A stretch of 64,000 nt of DNA from Bacillota bacterium (GTDB taxonomy: Bacteria > Bacillota > UBA4882 > UBA10575), in the NCBI GenBank assembly GCA_012837715.1, contig DUQR01000039.1, forward strand, positions 1-64,000. The letters are read 5' to 3'. The notes beneath the pieces were generated by a model that was given only the letters and a program-made list of their open reading frames with translations, ran no database searches and had not been told where the DNA came from. The position numbers and the translations under genes were made by a program. Position 1 is the stretch's first letter; each line of letters opens with the position of its first letter. Positions 23,575 to 32,298 of this stretch are shown piece by piece.

Positions 23575-24972
23575 ATGAAACTTTTCAGCCTGGGTGTCTT
23601 GGCGACCGTCACCGGGTTAGCGGTCGGGTTCTGCCTGCTGGTTTTAGGCGGACGAAACCTTATCCAACTAATCTTTGGTTTAGTGTATAAGCGCATAATG
23701 ACCGAGCATTACTGGACTAATTTATTCGAAACCTATAATCTGGCCAAGATGATAGGCCTGGGCCGCCTGGTTGAAACCGAACTGCGTTCCGCCCATGGAC
23801 AACCACCGGCCCGTCCTTTTGGCCTTCGGGATGTGGTTTCGCCCTGGAAGGAACTTTATTTTAACCCGGTGTATTTACACCGCCTTCCTCTTTTGGACTA
23901 TACAAAAGTAGGGACGGAAGTGGTCATTGGCCCGCAGGCGCGCTACCCTTTAAAACTCAAGATTCCGATTTTAAACGGGGGAATGGCTTACGGGACGGCG
24001 TTAAGCGCCAAAACAAAACAAGCTCTGGCCTTGGGGGCAACGATGGCCGGCACAGCGGCGAATACCGGGAACGGACCTTTTTTGCCCGCGGAGCGGACCG
24101 CTGCGGAAAAATTGATTGTCCAGTATTCCCGCGGCAGCTGGGCCAAGGATCTGGAAACCCTGCAAGCGGCGAATGCCATAGAAATTCAGCTGGGTCAAGG
24201 ATTATGGGGGCCGGCGCCGGTGGAGATACCAGCCACCCGGTTGGCCCGTAACCCGAAACTGCGACGTTTATTAGGCGTCCAACCGGGGGAGACGGCAAAG
24301 ATTCCTCCCCGCTTCTTAGAAGTGGAAACGGATCAAGAATTAAGGGAGCTGGTGGCGGAGTTGCGGGAAAAGACGGGGGGAATTCCGATCGGAATTAAAT
24401 TGGGCGCCACCCAATGGTTAGAACGGGAGCTGGAGATTATTCTCCGCGCCAACCCCGATTTCGTGGCCATCGACGGGATCGAAGGAGGAACCCACGGTAA
24501 TTTAGGATCTACCCTCGATGCTTTAGGATTGCCGACACTCTATGCTCTGGTCCGCGCCCGGCAATTTTTGGAGAAAAAAAGGTTATCCGGAAAGGTTTCG
24601 CTTCTCGTGGGGGGCGGATTATACTCTTCTATGGACTTTTTGAAAGCATTAGCCTTAGGCGCCGATGCGGTTTTTATTGGGATCATTGCCTTGCTGGCAC
24701 TGGTTCACACCCAAGCGATCAAGGTTTTGCCCTGGGAACCACCGACTACCCTCATTTATAACCGGGGCCGCGTAAAGCAGAAATTCAATATCGATCAGGG
24801 CGCGCAAGCGCTGGCTAATTTTTTCAAGGCTTCGGTCCAGGAGATGCAGATTGCCACTTTAACCTTAGGAAAAAACCACTTGAACACCGTGGACAAAAAA
24901 GATCTTTCCTCAGTCAACCGGGAACTGGCTAATTATTTAGGGGTTAAGTGGTGCGGCGATCCGGCTGTTTAA
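23575..24972 (+). CDS. Membrane-anchored FMN-binding glutamate-synthase-family protein lacking cluster cysteines
   Basis: 465 aa: an N-terminal membrane segment (about 1-35), then a GltB-like FMN barrel with LNGGMAYGTALSAKTKQAL, NTGNGPFLPAER, GIKLGATQW, DFVAIDGIEGGTHG and LLVGGGLYSSMDFLKALALGADAVFIG. Classical family members then carry a Cys cluster (CxxxxxC..CPxG) for an iron-sulfur centre. Here that place reads ALVHTQAIKVLPWEPP with no Cys; only two cysteines occur, in the membrane segment and near the C-terminus. It may therefore be a flavin oxidoreductase of unknown substrate rather than a glutamate synthase. ATG at 23575 follows AAGGAG. Confidence 0.8.
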   Translation: MKLFSLGVLATVTGLAVGFCLLVLGGRNLIQLIFGLVYKRIMTEHYWTNLFETYNLAKMIGLGRLVETELRSAHGQPPARPFGLRDVVSPWKELYFNPVYLHRLPLLDYTKVGTEVVIGPQARYPLKLKIPILNGGMAYGTALSAKTKQALALGATMAGTAANTGNGPFLPAERTAAEKLIVQYSRGSWAKDLETLQAANAIEIQLGQGLWGPAPVEIPATRLARNPKLRRLLGVQPGETAKIPPRFLEVETDQELRELVAELREKTGGIPIGIKLGATQWLERELEIILRANPDFVAIDGIEGGTHGNLGSTLDALGLPTLYALVRARQFLEKKRLSGKVSLLVGGGLYSSMDFLKALALGADAVFIGIIALLALVHTQAIKVLPWEPPTTLIYNRGRVKQKFNIDQGAQALANFFKASVQEMQIATLTLGKNHLNTVDKKDLSSVNRELANYLGVKWCGDPAV

Positions 24973-25079
24973 GAAAGAGGGGGGCGGGTGGATCCAGGAA
25001 GATCGCGGCCCGCGGCAGGAAAACCTGGGAAAAGGGAGAAACAAAGATCCTGATTAGTTCTTTAAATTGAGGGAGAAGA

Positions 25080-26255
25080 ATGAAAGGGATTAAGCAGGGA
25101 CGAGAAAAAAAGGTCTGTCGCGGGCTGCTGATGATCCTGGGTTTCCTCTTGTTTGTCATGCCCCTTCCCGCCCAGGAGGAACAGGAGCTTAAGCGGATCA
25201 ACAGTTTAATTGAACAGACCAAAAAACAGCTCTCCACAGCGAAAAAGCGGGAAACCACTGTTCTCGGGGCTTTACTCACTGCCCAGCAAGAACTGGACCA
25301 AATTGAGTTGGAGCTGGAAAAGTTAGATCTTAAGTTACGCGCTGTCCAACGGGAGATTGCCACGCTCCAGAAGGAACTGACCGCGGTCAATGGAGAACTG
25401 GCGCGGTTGGAGGGACTCCGTCAGGAACGCCAGGACCAGTATAACCAGCGTTTAATTGCGGTTTATAAATACGGGCCCTTTAGTTATCTCCAGCTTTTAG
25501 TCTCGGCCGAGAGTTTTTCCGATTTAGTCAGTAAATTTGTGATGGTCTCTTATTTTCTCCGGGCGGATACGAAAATCATCGGGGAAGTGACGGCCCTTAC
25601 GGAAGAGATCGCCGTGCAACAAAGGGTGCTTCAAGCGAAAAAGCAAGGTTTGGAAAAACAGCGGGCGACCGTTGTTGCCCTGGAAAAAGCCGCCGATGAA
25701 CAACAGAAGATTAAGGTTGCCCTTGTCCAAAGGGCCAAAGCAGAACTGGACAAGGTGCAAAAGGACCGGAAACAATTGGAGGCGGCCCTTGATGAACTAG
25801 AGACAACCTCCCGGGCGATTGAGGCGGAGATTAAGCGTCGACAGCAAAAAGCTGCCCTCGGGACGGGGAAATTCGTCTGGCCTTTAGCAACCAAAGGCAG
25901 AATTAGTTCGCTCTTTGGCGAGCGGGTGCACCCAATCCTTAAGGAAAAACGGTTTCACAACGGTCTGGATATCGCGGTGCCCAGTGGCACCGATGTGTTT
26001 GCGGTTGACCGGGGGAAAGTATTGATTAGTGGTTGGAACGGGGGATACGGGTATTATATCGCCCTTGACCATGGAAACGGTATTTCCACGGCCTATGCCC
26101 ATAATTCCCGACTATTGGTTAAAGAGGGGGAGATGGTCGCTCAAGGGCAAGTTATTGCCAAATCCGGTAGCACCGGACTGAGTACCGGTCCCCATCTCCA
26201 TTTTGAAGTGCGCATTGACGGAGCCCCCGTAGATCCGGTTACCTATTTGCCGTAA
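25080..26255 (+). CDS. EnvC-like M23 peptidase / murein hydrolase activator
   Basis: 391 aa. Signal peptide (ending LPAQ), a long coiled coil from about 33 to 255 (QELKRINSLIEQTKKQL...), then an M23/LytM domain with RFHNGLDIAVPSGT, GNGISTAYAHNS and STGPHLHFEVR. The HxxxD and HxH zinc motifs are therefore complete, so it may be an active endopeptidase rather than only an amidase activator. Such proteins usually work with FtsEX at the division site, but ftsEX is not adjacent. Start ATG after GGGAGAAG. Confidence 0.88.
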   Translation: MKGIKQGREKKVCRGLLMILGFLLFVMPLPAQEEQELKRINSLIEQTKKQLSTAKKRETTVLGALLTAQQELDQIELELEKLDLKLRAVQREIATLQKELTAVNGELARLEGLRQERQDQYNQRLIAVYKYGPFSYLQLLVSAESFSDLVSKFVMVSYFLRADTKIIGEVTALTEEIAVQQRVLQAKKQGLEKQRATVVALEKAADEQQKIKVALVQRAKAELDKVQKDRKQLEAALDELETTSRAIEAEIKRRQQKAALGTGKFVWPLATKGRISSLFGERVHPILKEKRFHNGLDIAVPSGTDVFAVDRGKVLISGWNGGYGYYIALDHGNGISTAYAHNSRLLVKEGEMVAQGQVIAKSGSTGLSTGPHLHFEVRIDGAPVDPVTYLP

Positions 26256-26340
26256 AAAGTCAGGATGGAGTCTCCGCAGGCTGTGAACTGTATATGATAT
26301 AGTAAGATAAAACAACGGGAAGAATGGTGGTGGAGCAGAG

Positions 26341-27408
26341 ATGGGGCTGAAAATGGCGCTTCTCTACGGCGGACAATCAGGTGAGCATGAAGTCTCGGTC
26401 ATGTCGGCCGCCTCGGTGGTTCGGGCAGTGAGCGGGAAAATCCAAGTGGTGCCTATTGGGATTACCAAAGAAGGTCGGTGGGTTCCAGGCCTCTCTCCAG
26501 AGACCTTGGCGCAACAGGGTTGCTGGACGGTGACGGGTGGAGAGTCCCCGGAAGATGACCGGACCGTACAGAATCCCGCCGGTTTCTTATTGGGCGCCCT
26601 CCGGCAACAGGTGGATTTGATCTTCCCTCTTTTACACGGACCCATGGGCGAAGACGGTACGATTCAGGGCCTTTTGGAATTGGCCCACATCCCTTATATC
26701 GGCGCCGGGGTTGCCGCTTCAGCTGTCGGGATGGATAAAGAAATGATGAAAGCCCTTTTTAAACAGCAGGGCATACCCATTGGGGATTATTTGGTTTACC
26801 GGCGTTTTGAATGGGAAAGCGCTCCGGGCGCGATCAGCCAGGAGATCGAAGACCGGTTGGGTTACCCGTGTTTTGTCAAACCGGCTAATCTAGGATCAAG
26901 CGTCGGAATTAGCAAAGCCCATAACCGGACCGAATTGGCCGCAGCGATTAAACTCGCCTTAACTTACGACCGGAAAATAGTAATTGAGGCTTTTTTGGAC
27001 GGTCGGGAAATTGAGTGTGGGGTTTTAGGTAATGATCAACCGGTAGCCTCTGTCCCAGGGGAAATTATTCCCGGTGCTGAATTTTATAGCTATGAAGATA
27101 AATACCTTAACGACAACTCGCAGTTGATTATTCCCGCGCGCCTCACCGCCGAGCAAAGGGCAACGGTCCAGGAGTTGGCGGTGAAAGCTTTTAAAGCCAT
27201 TGACTGTGCGGGAATGGGGCGGGTGGACTTTTTTGTCCTGAACCGTGATGGACGAATCATTGTTAATGAAATCAATACAATTCCCGGTTTTACCAAAATC
27301 AGTATGTACCCGAAACTGTGGGCGGCGAGCGGGATCGCCTATCCCGATTTAATTCAGCGCTTAGCCGATTTAGCCTTGGAACGTTTCCGGGAGCGCCACG
27401 GCGTTTAA
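26341..27408 (+). CDS. ddl: D-alanine--D-alanine ligase
   Basis: ATP-grasp ligase making the D-Ala-D-Ala dipeptide for peptidoglycan. Motifs: YGGQSGEHEVSVMSA at the N-terminus, HGPMGEDGTIQG, KPANLGSSVGISKA, and MGRVDFF followed by VNEINTIPGFTKISMYPKLW. The 355 aa length is normal. A single gene between a wall-hydrolase gene and a terminator. Confidence 0.95.
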   Translation: MGLKMALLYGGQSGEHEVSVMSAASVVRAVSGKIQVVPIGITKEGRWVPGLSPETLAQQGCWTVTGGESPEDDRTVQNPAGFLLGALRQQVDLIFPLLHGPMGEDGTIQGLLELAHIPYIGAGVAASAVGMDKEMMKALFKQQGIPIGDYLVYRRFEWESAPGAISQEIEDRLGYPCFVKPANLGSSVGISKAHNRTELAAAIKLALTYDRKIVIEAFLDGREIECGVLGNDQPVASVPGEIIPGAEFYSYEDKYLNDNSQLIIPARLTAEQRATVQELAVKAFKAIDCAGMGRVDFFVLNRDGRIIVNEINTIPGFTKISMYPKLWAASGIAYPDLIQRLADLALERFRERHGV

Positions 27409-27426
27409 GGTCAGGAAATTAGGTGA

Positions 27427-27456
27427 CAGGTAGACAACTTTGTCTACCTGTTTTTT
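27427..27456 (+). terminator. Rho-independent terminator after ddl
   Basis: CAGGTAGACAA-CT-TTGTCTACCTG followed by TTTTTT. Confidence 0.92.
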
Positions 27457-27618
27457 GTCGGCGCTTCCTTAGAAGGTTTTTTGCTTGTCCGGAAAGCCCT
27501 TTTCGCGGATACACCACAAAAAGCTTTAAAGCTGGTTAAAAATTCCCCGAGAAAAAGGGTTTTCTCCGAGAAGGAGGAATAAAAGGAGTACATATTAAGA
27601 AAGCAGGAGGTGCTGGCG

Positions 27619-28029
27619 GTGCTTGTTAAGTGGTCACCCGAATATGCAGTAGGTGTTCCCGCGATCGACCGGCAACACCAAGAACTTTTCAGCAAGATCA
27701 ACGATTTACTGGAAGCCTGTAACCGGGGGGAAGGAAAGCAAGTCTTAGGCGAAGTTCTTTCATTTTTAGAAAGTTATGTGCAAATCCATTTTGGCACCGA
27801 GGAAAAGGCCATGATCGCCCAAGCCTATCCCGAATATGCGGCGCATCGCAATGAACACAAAGAATTTATCGATAATTTTACCCATTTAAAGGCCAAGTTT
27901 GAAGCTGATGGGCCTGGGATTTGGCTGGTAGCGCTTACCAACCGGATTGTCGTCGATTGGCTGAAAAATCATATCATTAAGACCGATACTAAACTCGGCG
28001 CCTTTCTGAGCGCGAAACAAAACAGCTAA
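27619..28029 (+). CDS. Bacteriohemerythrin
   Basis: Small di-iron oxygen-binding protein, about 136 aa. All seven expected ligands are visible: His in DRQHQE, HFGTEE (His and Glu), HRNEH (two His) and HIIKTD (His and Asp). Known roles are oxygen sensing, storage or delivery, useful to anaerobes meeting oxygen. GTG at 27619 is eight bases after AGGAGG; a GTG at 27610 overlaps the ribosome site and is unlikely. Confidence 0.92.
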   Translation: MLVKWSPEYAVGVPAIDRQHQELFSKINDLLEACNRGEGKQVLGEVLSFLESYVQIHFGTEEKAMIAQAYPEYAAHRNEHKEFIDNFTHLKAKFEADGPGIWLVALTNRIVVDWLKNHIIKTDTKLGAFLSAKQNS

Positions 28030-28051
28030 ACAAAGGTAAGGGGGAAAGGTG

Positions 28052-29707
28052 ATGAAGATCACCATTGGTCAACTGAATCCACTGATCGGGGATTTAGCCG
28101 GAAACATAACCCGCATTGAACAGCTCTTAGCCACGGAAGCCGCGTCCGCCGATCTATTAGTCCTGCCCGAACTTTATCTGACCGGTTACCCGCCCCACGG
28201 ATTGCTGGGGAAAAGATGGTTTCAACGAGAAGTGGATACCGGGCTCACCCGCTTACAAGCGTTATCCGCCCGTTACCCGGAAACCGGAATTCTACTAGGA
28301 GCCCCGACCCCTATTGCCCTAGGGGTGGACCGCCCGTGCCCGTGGTATAATTCGGCCCTTTTCTTTGCGGGCGGAAAGCTCTTGGGGACGCACAACAAAA
28401 GTTACCTCCCCCCCTACCCTTCTTTTAACGAGGCCGCCTATTTTCAACCGGGCAGCTCTTCTTCAATTGTTAACTTTAAAGGGAAACGCCTGGGGATCAT
28501 GATCGGTGAAGACCTCTGGTTGTCCTCTTCCGCCTCGGAAGCAGAGCTGCTCCCGTCACCGCTCTTGACCGCGCTTGCGGCGGAGTGTGATCTGATCATT
28601 ACTCTTGCCGCCTTACCTTTTTTTGCCGCTGGCAACGATCAACTCTACCGTTTCGGGGCGGCTTGCGCCCGGCGCTTTCGAAAACCGTTTTTGCTCGTCA
28701 ACCAAGTCGGCGCCAATGAAGAACTGGTTTTTAAGGGAGAGAGTCTCTTTTTTAACGCGGAAGGAACCCCCCTTTTGGTGGCGCCCTCTTTTCGGGAAGC
28801 GGTTATCCTGGTCGATTCGGAAGCAACTCCTCCCCCCCAGTTACCCTCTCGTCCCTCGGTCTCGCGAGCGGTGTATGAGGCTTTGGTCCTTGGAATCCGC
28901 GATTACGCTCGAAAAACCGGGTTTACCAAGGCCGCCCTTGGGCTGTCCGGAGGGATCGATTCGGCGGTTGTTTGTTGTTTGGCTGCCGCCGCCTTGGGAC
29001 CCGAAAAGGTCCTGGCGGTTTCGATGCCGTCGCCTTATACTTCACCCGCGAGTATCATGGAAGCCCGGATCTTAGCAGAAAACTTAGGGGTTGGATTTCA
29101 GGAGATCCCCATTACTCCTCTTCTCCAAGCCTACCTCCATGCTTTAACTCCTTATCTTGGGTCGAAAAAAGAAGCGGGCGATACCACCGAAGAAAACCTG
29201 CAAGCCCGGATCCGGGCCAACATTTTGATGGCGCTCTCCAATAAATACGGCTATCTGGTGCTAGGGGCCGGGAACAAAAGCGAATTGATGGTGGGTTATT
29301 GTACGTTAAACGGGGTGGATATGATCGGAGGTTTAGGCGTGCTTTCCGACGTGCCCAAGACTATGGTTTACGAATTAGCGGCGGAAATCAACCAAGAGCA
29401 TGAGGTTATTCCGGTGGCAACGATCAAAAAACCACCTTCCGCTGAACTACGTCCGGACCAAACCGATACGGATACGCTTCCCCCCTACCCCGTCTTAGAT
29501 CCGATATTAGCCCAATATTTGGATCAGAACCGGACCCGGGAGGAAATTATCGCCCAGGGCTTTGCCAGTGAAACGGTGACTTGGGTGCTCCAGACGGTTC
29601 ACCGCACCGCGTACAAACGAAGACAGGCGGCGCCCGGTCTGCGGGTGACGACGAACCCGCTTGGGGCTGCTCCCCGGTTGCCGGTGGTGGGAAAGACCAA
29701 ATTTTAA
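28052..29707 (+). CDS. nadE: Glutamine-dependent NAD+ synthetase
   Basis: Final step of NAD synthesis. The N-terminal nitrilase-type glutaminase domain (about 1-265) has LVLPELYLTGYPP, NKSYLPPYPSFNE and GIMIGEDLW. At the usual Cys nucleophile position the sequence reads LGIMIGEDLWL, with no Cys, so glutaminase activity may be lost and ammonia used directly. The C-terminal synthetase domain has LGLSGGIDSAVVCCLA, ENLQARIRANILM, GNKSELMVGYCTLNG and DVPKTMVYELA. ATG at 28052 follows GGGGGAAAGG. Confidence 0.92.
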   Translation: MKITIGQLNPLIGDLAGNITRIEQLLATEAASADLLVLPELYLTGYPPHGLLGKRWFQREVDTGLTRLQALSARYPETGILLGAPTPIALGVDRPCPWYNSALFFAGGKLLGTHNKSYLPPYPSFNEAAYFQPGSSSSIVNFKGKRLGIMIGEDLWLSSSASEAELLPSPLLTALAAECDLIITLAALPFFAAGNDQLYRFGAACARRFRKPFLLVNQVGANEELVFKGESLFFNAEGTPLLVAPSFREAVILVDSEATPPPQLPSRPSVSRAVYEALVLGIRDYARKTGFTKAALGLSGGIDSAVVCCLAAAALGPEKVLAVSMPSPYTSPASIMEARILAENLGVGFQEIPITPLLQAYLHALTPYLGSKKEAGDTTEENLQARIRANILMALSNKYGYLVLGAGNKSELMVGYCTLNGVDMIGGLGVLSDVPKTMVYELAAEINQEHEVIPVATIKKPPSAELRPDQTDTDTLPPYPVLDPILAQYLDQNRTREEIIAQGFASETVTWVLQTVHRTAYKRRQAAPGLRVTTNPLGAAPRLPVVGKTKF

Positions 29708-29738
29708 GTCCGGCGGGAAAAATTTAGCTGGAAAACCC

Positions 29739-29767
29739 TTGACAAAAGAGGGGTTCTGTTTTATTAT
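29739..29767 (+). promoter_or_regulatory. SigmaA-type promoter of the CstR-like/trx operon
   Basis: TTGACA (29739-29744), a 17-base spacer and TATTAT (29762-29767). The operator palindrome follows within a few bases, over the transcription start. Confidence 0.8.
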
Positions 29768-29772
29768 ATAAA

Positions 29773-29791
29773 TACCATAGGGGGTATGGTA
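29773..29791. promoter_or_regulatory. CsoR/CstR-type operator
   Basis: Perfect inverted repeat TACCATA-GGGGG-TATGGTA just downstream of the -10 box. A central G tract flanked by TACC/GGTA-like arms is typical of CsoR-family operators, so autoregulation by the gene that follows is very likely. Confidence 0.8.
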
Positions 29792-29804
29792 AGGAGGTGG
29801 GAGG

Positions 29805-30104
29805 ATGAACCAGCACCAGGAGGATCATATTGATAAAGTTTCCGGAGATATTAAAGAAGACCTTTTAAAAAGGTTACGGCGGATTGAAGGCCAAGTACGG
29901 GGTTTGCAGCGCATGATCGAAGAAGACCGTTCCTGTCAGGAAGTGGTCTATCAGGTGGCGGCGGTGAAGGCGGCCGTAGTCCAGGTAGCCATGACGATCC
30001 TCAGTAATCAGTTGGCCTCTTGCTTAACGCAAGAGCTAGCGAAAGGCGGTCATCCGGAAGCAGCCGTGCAACACTTTACCGAGGTTTTCAAGAAATTTTA
30101 CTAA
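29805..30104 (+). CDS. CsoR-family repressor, CstR-like (probable persulfide sensor)
   Basis: DUF156 helical repressor, 99 aa (KRLRRIEGQVRGLQRMIEEDRSC). Cys44 and Cys73 are 29 residues apart, as for Cys36 and Cys65 of CsoR. The copper-ligand His of CsoR, four residues before the second Cys, is Gln69 here. Two cysteines without that His is the pattern of CstR, which senses persulfides and polysulfides. It is followed by thioredoxin 18 bases later and preceded by its operator. A metal sensor remains possible if another residue serves as ligand. Confidence 0.85.
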   Translation: MNQHQEDHIDKVSGDIKEDLLKRLRRIEGQVRGLQRMIEEDRSCQEVVYQVAAVKAAVVQVAMTILSNQLASCLTQELAKGGHPEAAVQHFTEVFKKFY

Positions 30105-30122
30105 AAAAAGGAGGCAAAAGTG

Positions 30123-30440
30123 ATGGCTTTGACTTTAACCCAGGAAAACTTTAAAACGGAGATTCTTGACCATAAAGGAGTGGCAATGGTTGACTTTTGG
30201 GCGCCGTGGTGCGGGCCTTGCCGGATGGTGGCTCCGATCATTGAAGAGCTAGCTCAGGAGTATGCGGAGAAAGCGAAAATCGGAAAAGTAAATACCGATG
30301 AAAACCTGGAACTTTCCGCCCAGTACAAAATAATGACCATTCCGACCATGCTGATTTTTAAAGACGGAAAGGTGGTCGATTCGATCAGCGGCGCCTTACC
30401 CAAAAAAGGGATCGCGGCGGTGCTTGATAAATGGATCTAA
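30123..30440 (+). CDS. trxA: Thioredoxin
   Basis: Classic 105-residue thioredoxin with the active site FWAPWCGPCRMVAP and the cis-proline loop MTIPTMLIFKDG. ATG at 30123 follows GGAGG by eight bases. Co-transcribed with a CstR-like repressor, so this copy is probably induced by reactive sulfur or thiol stress, reducing protein persulfides or disulfides (inference). Confidence 0.95.
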   Translation: MALTLTQENFKTEILDHKGVAMVDFWAPWCGPCRMVAPIIEELAQEYAEKAKIGKVNTDENLELSAQYKIMTIPTMLIFKDGKVVDSISGALPKKGIAAVLDKWI

Positions 30441-30468
30441 ATCCGCTTTTGTATTCTCCATTACGGCA

Positions 30469-30520
30469 AGCATTCCAATACTGAACTTAAGCTAAACACC
30501 TTATATTGTCTTGGAATCTA
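30469..30520. repeat. Dispersed palindromic repeat, inner arms (R8)
   Basis: GCATTCCAATACTG (30470-30483) and TTGTCTTGGAATC (30506-30518) are the inner inverted arms of the family; the outer ACGCAAAAAG tips are not clear here. Confidence 0.4.
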
Positions 30521-30550
30521 TTTAATCGATTGGATGCCAAAACTTAAATG

Positions 30551-30574
30551 AAATGGCCTTTCGGCCATTTTTCC
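30551..30574. terminator. Terminator between trxA and the convergent carboxypeptidase gene
   Basis: AAATGGCC-TTTC-GGCCATTT with T-rich flank on the plus strand. Confidence 0.75.
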
Positions 30575-30576
30575 AT

Positions 30577-31878
30577 TTAAAATAGGTTTTGGATCTGGCG
30601 GGCCAACCACGAAAAAAAAGCGGCAATTTGTTGAAAGATCAGCCGGAAAAACCCGGCTTTTTTTACTTCTTCGGTGGTGACCAGAGGAACGCTTTCCAAC
30701 GTCGATCCTTCCGGGGTTAAATATTCCCTTTTTTCACCGGTATAGTTAGCGTATAATCTGCCCACCACGTGACCTTTGGGGATGGGCGCGGTGAGTTCAG
30801 CGCTTTCCAGTTCAAGCTCAGGCTCATAACGTTCGGTCTCTCCCCGTTTGATGAGGATGGTTAAGGGTTTGCTGGCGGCAATCGTCACCGTCTTTGCTTT
30901 CCCCTTTCGCACCGGGATGGTGGCTTGGGCTGGCTTTTGGTAACCAGCCGGGAAAAGCTCTTTTCGTTCAAAGTTGTTAAATCCGTAATCCAGAAGTTTT
31001 TTTGTTTCCTGAAAACGTCCGGCATAAGACCGGCCCTTCATGACCACGGAAATAAGGCGGACCCCGTTACGTTGGGCGGTAGCGGTGAAACAGTAACCGG
31101 CAAGGGAAGTTGAACCGGTTTTTAAACCATCGACGCCTTCGTAACCGTAGACTAGTTCCGGAAGCATCCAGTTCCAGTTATCCATCTTAATGGCATCGGC
31201 CGAGTCAGGACGGAAGGTTTTTCGGGGGATGGAAGCAATGGTGAGCACTTCCGGATAATCCCGTAAGATGCGGAAGGCCATTAAAGCCACATCTTTAGCC
31301 GAAGCGAAGTTTTCTTCATTCCTGGCGCCCGCCGGGTGCATGCCCAGGAGATCACTATTGTTGAGCCCGGTTGCATTTACAAAGCTATAATTGGTCATCC
31401 CGATTTCCTTGGCTTTGTTATTCATCAAGCGGACAAATTCGCCCTCACTACCGGCGACCATTTCCGCCAAGGCAATGGTGGCGCCGTTTGCCGAGTAGAT
31501 GGCCATGCTTTCGTAAAGTTCACGGACAGAATATTTTTCGTCCGGGCGGAGCGGCACATTGGAGAGGGATAGATTTTGTGAAATGCGGTAGGCATAATCG
31601 CTAATCGCGGTCGTGTCTTCCCAGGAAAGTTTTTGTTGGTTGATCGCTTCTAGAATTATATATTCCGTCAGGATTTTGGTCATACTGGCTAAAGCTAAAG
31701 GTTGATCCGCATTCTTTTGATAGAGGATCTTTCCTGAGTGCGCATCAGCCAGCACCGCCCCATCAACCTGTAAACGCAGCGGGTCGGAAGATTGGGCGCA
31801 GACCGATGGGGGCAGGCAGAACAGAAGGAAAAAGAGGATCAAGGATGAAGCTGGCCACTTTATTCCGTTTTTACCCAT
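30577..31878 (-). CDS. D-alanyl-D-alanine carboxypeptidase (penicillin-binding protein 5 family)
   Basis: Secreted serine D,D-carboxypeptidase trimming peptidoglycan pentapeptides, 433 aa. Signal peptide MGKNGIKWPASSLILFFLLF..., then the catalytic motifs SMTKILTEYI (SxxK), SANGATIALAE (SxN) and GLKTGSTSLAGYC (KTG). A PBP5_C-type beta domain and an amphipathic C-terminal anchor follow (FRLIFQQIAAFFSWLARQIQNLF in outline). The frame is open to 32202 but only the ATG at 31878 has GGAGG upstream and a signal peptide. By context it could be vegetative (DacA) or sporulation-linked (DacF); sequence does not decide. Confidence 0.9.
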   Translation of the reverse strand: MGKNGIKWPASSLILFFLLFCLPPSVCAQSSDPLRLQVDGAVLADAHSGKILYQKNADQPLALASMTKILTEYIILEAINQQKLSWEDTTAISDYAYRISQNLSLSNVPLRPDEKYSVRELYESMAIYSANGATIALAEMVAGSEGEFVRLMNNKAKEIGMTNYSFVNATGLNNSDLLGMHPAGARNEENFASAKDVALMAFRILRDYPEVLTIASIPRKTFRPDSADAIKMDNWNWMLPELVYGYEGVDGLKTGSTSLAGYCFTATAQRNGVRLISVVMKGRSYAGRFQETKKLLDYGFNNFERKELFPAGYQKPAQATIPVRKGKAKTVTIAASKPLTILIKRGETERYEPELELESAELTAPIPKGHVVGRLYANYTGEKREYLTPEGSTLESVPLVTTEEVKKAGFFRLIFQQIAAFFSWLARQIQNLF

Positions 31879-31982
31879 CAATACACCTCCGTAAACTGAA
31901 AAGCAAAATCCCCGCGGGCCCGTAATGGTTTTCCCTGTTCCGGGCTTAAAACCAGCAAAACGGCTTCTTCCATAAAAGGAGG

Positions 31983-32013
31983 AAAATCCGAAAGCAGTGC
32001 GCTTTCGGATTTT
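31983..32013 (-). terminator. Terminator after the DUF378 gene
   Basis: Perfect AAAATCCGAAAGC / GCTTTCGGATTTT with loop AGTGC, downstream of DUF378 on the minus strand. Confidence 0.8.
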
Positions 32014-32029
32014 GCCGACGGGAACGGCT

Positions 32030-32233
32030 CTATTCGTTTTTTGTCGCTTCCCGTTCGCGAAAGAGAAAGGTAAGGCAATAGAGCCCGGCGAACCCAACCA
32101 ACGAGTAGATGATCCGGCTGACCATGGAGCTGGAACCTCCGAACACACTGGCGACCAGATCGACTTGGAACAAGCCCACAAGGAGCCAGTTGATGGCGCC
32201 AATAATCACAAGGATTAACGCCAAACGATCCAT
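32030..32233 (-). CDS. DUF378 small membrane protein (YuzA-like)
   Basis: 67 aa with two membrane segments and the DUF378 pattern MDRLALILVIIGAINWLLVGLF, followed by SRIIYSLVGFAGLYCL. Function of the family is unknown. Preceded by a clear ribosome site and followed by its own terminator. Confidence 0.85.
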   Translation of the reverse strand: MDRLALILVIIGAINWLLVGLFQVDLVASVFGGSSSMVSRIIYSLVGFAGLYCLTFLFREREATKNE

Positions 32234-32298
32234 AATTTACCCTCCTTTTAGTTAATTTATTTATGAACATCCGGTAAAAGGGTTACGGCTGCTTAATT

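Noticed and set aside
31879-32202. 324-base N-terminal extension of the D,D-carboxypeptidase
   Set aside because: It overlaps DUF378 and its terminator, has no homology-like features, and hides the signal peptide that begins at the ATG at 31878.
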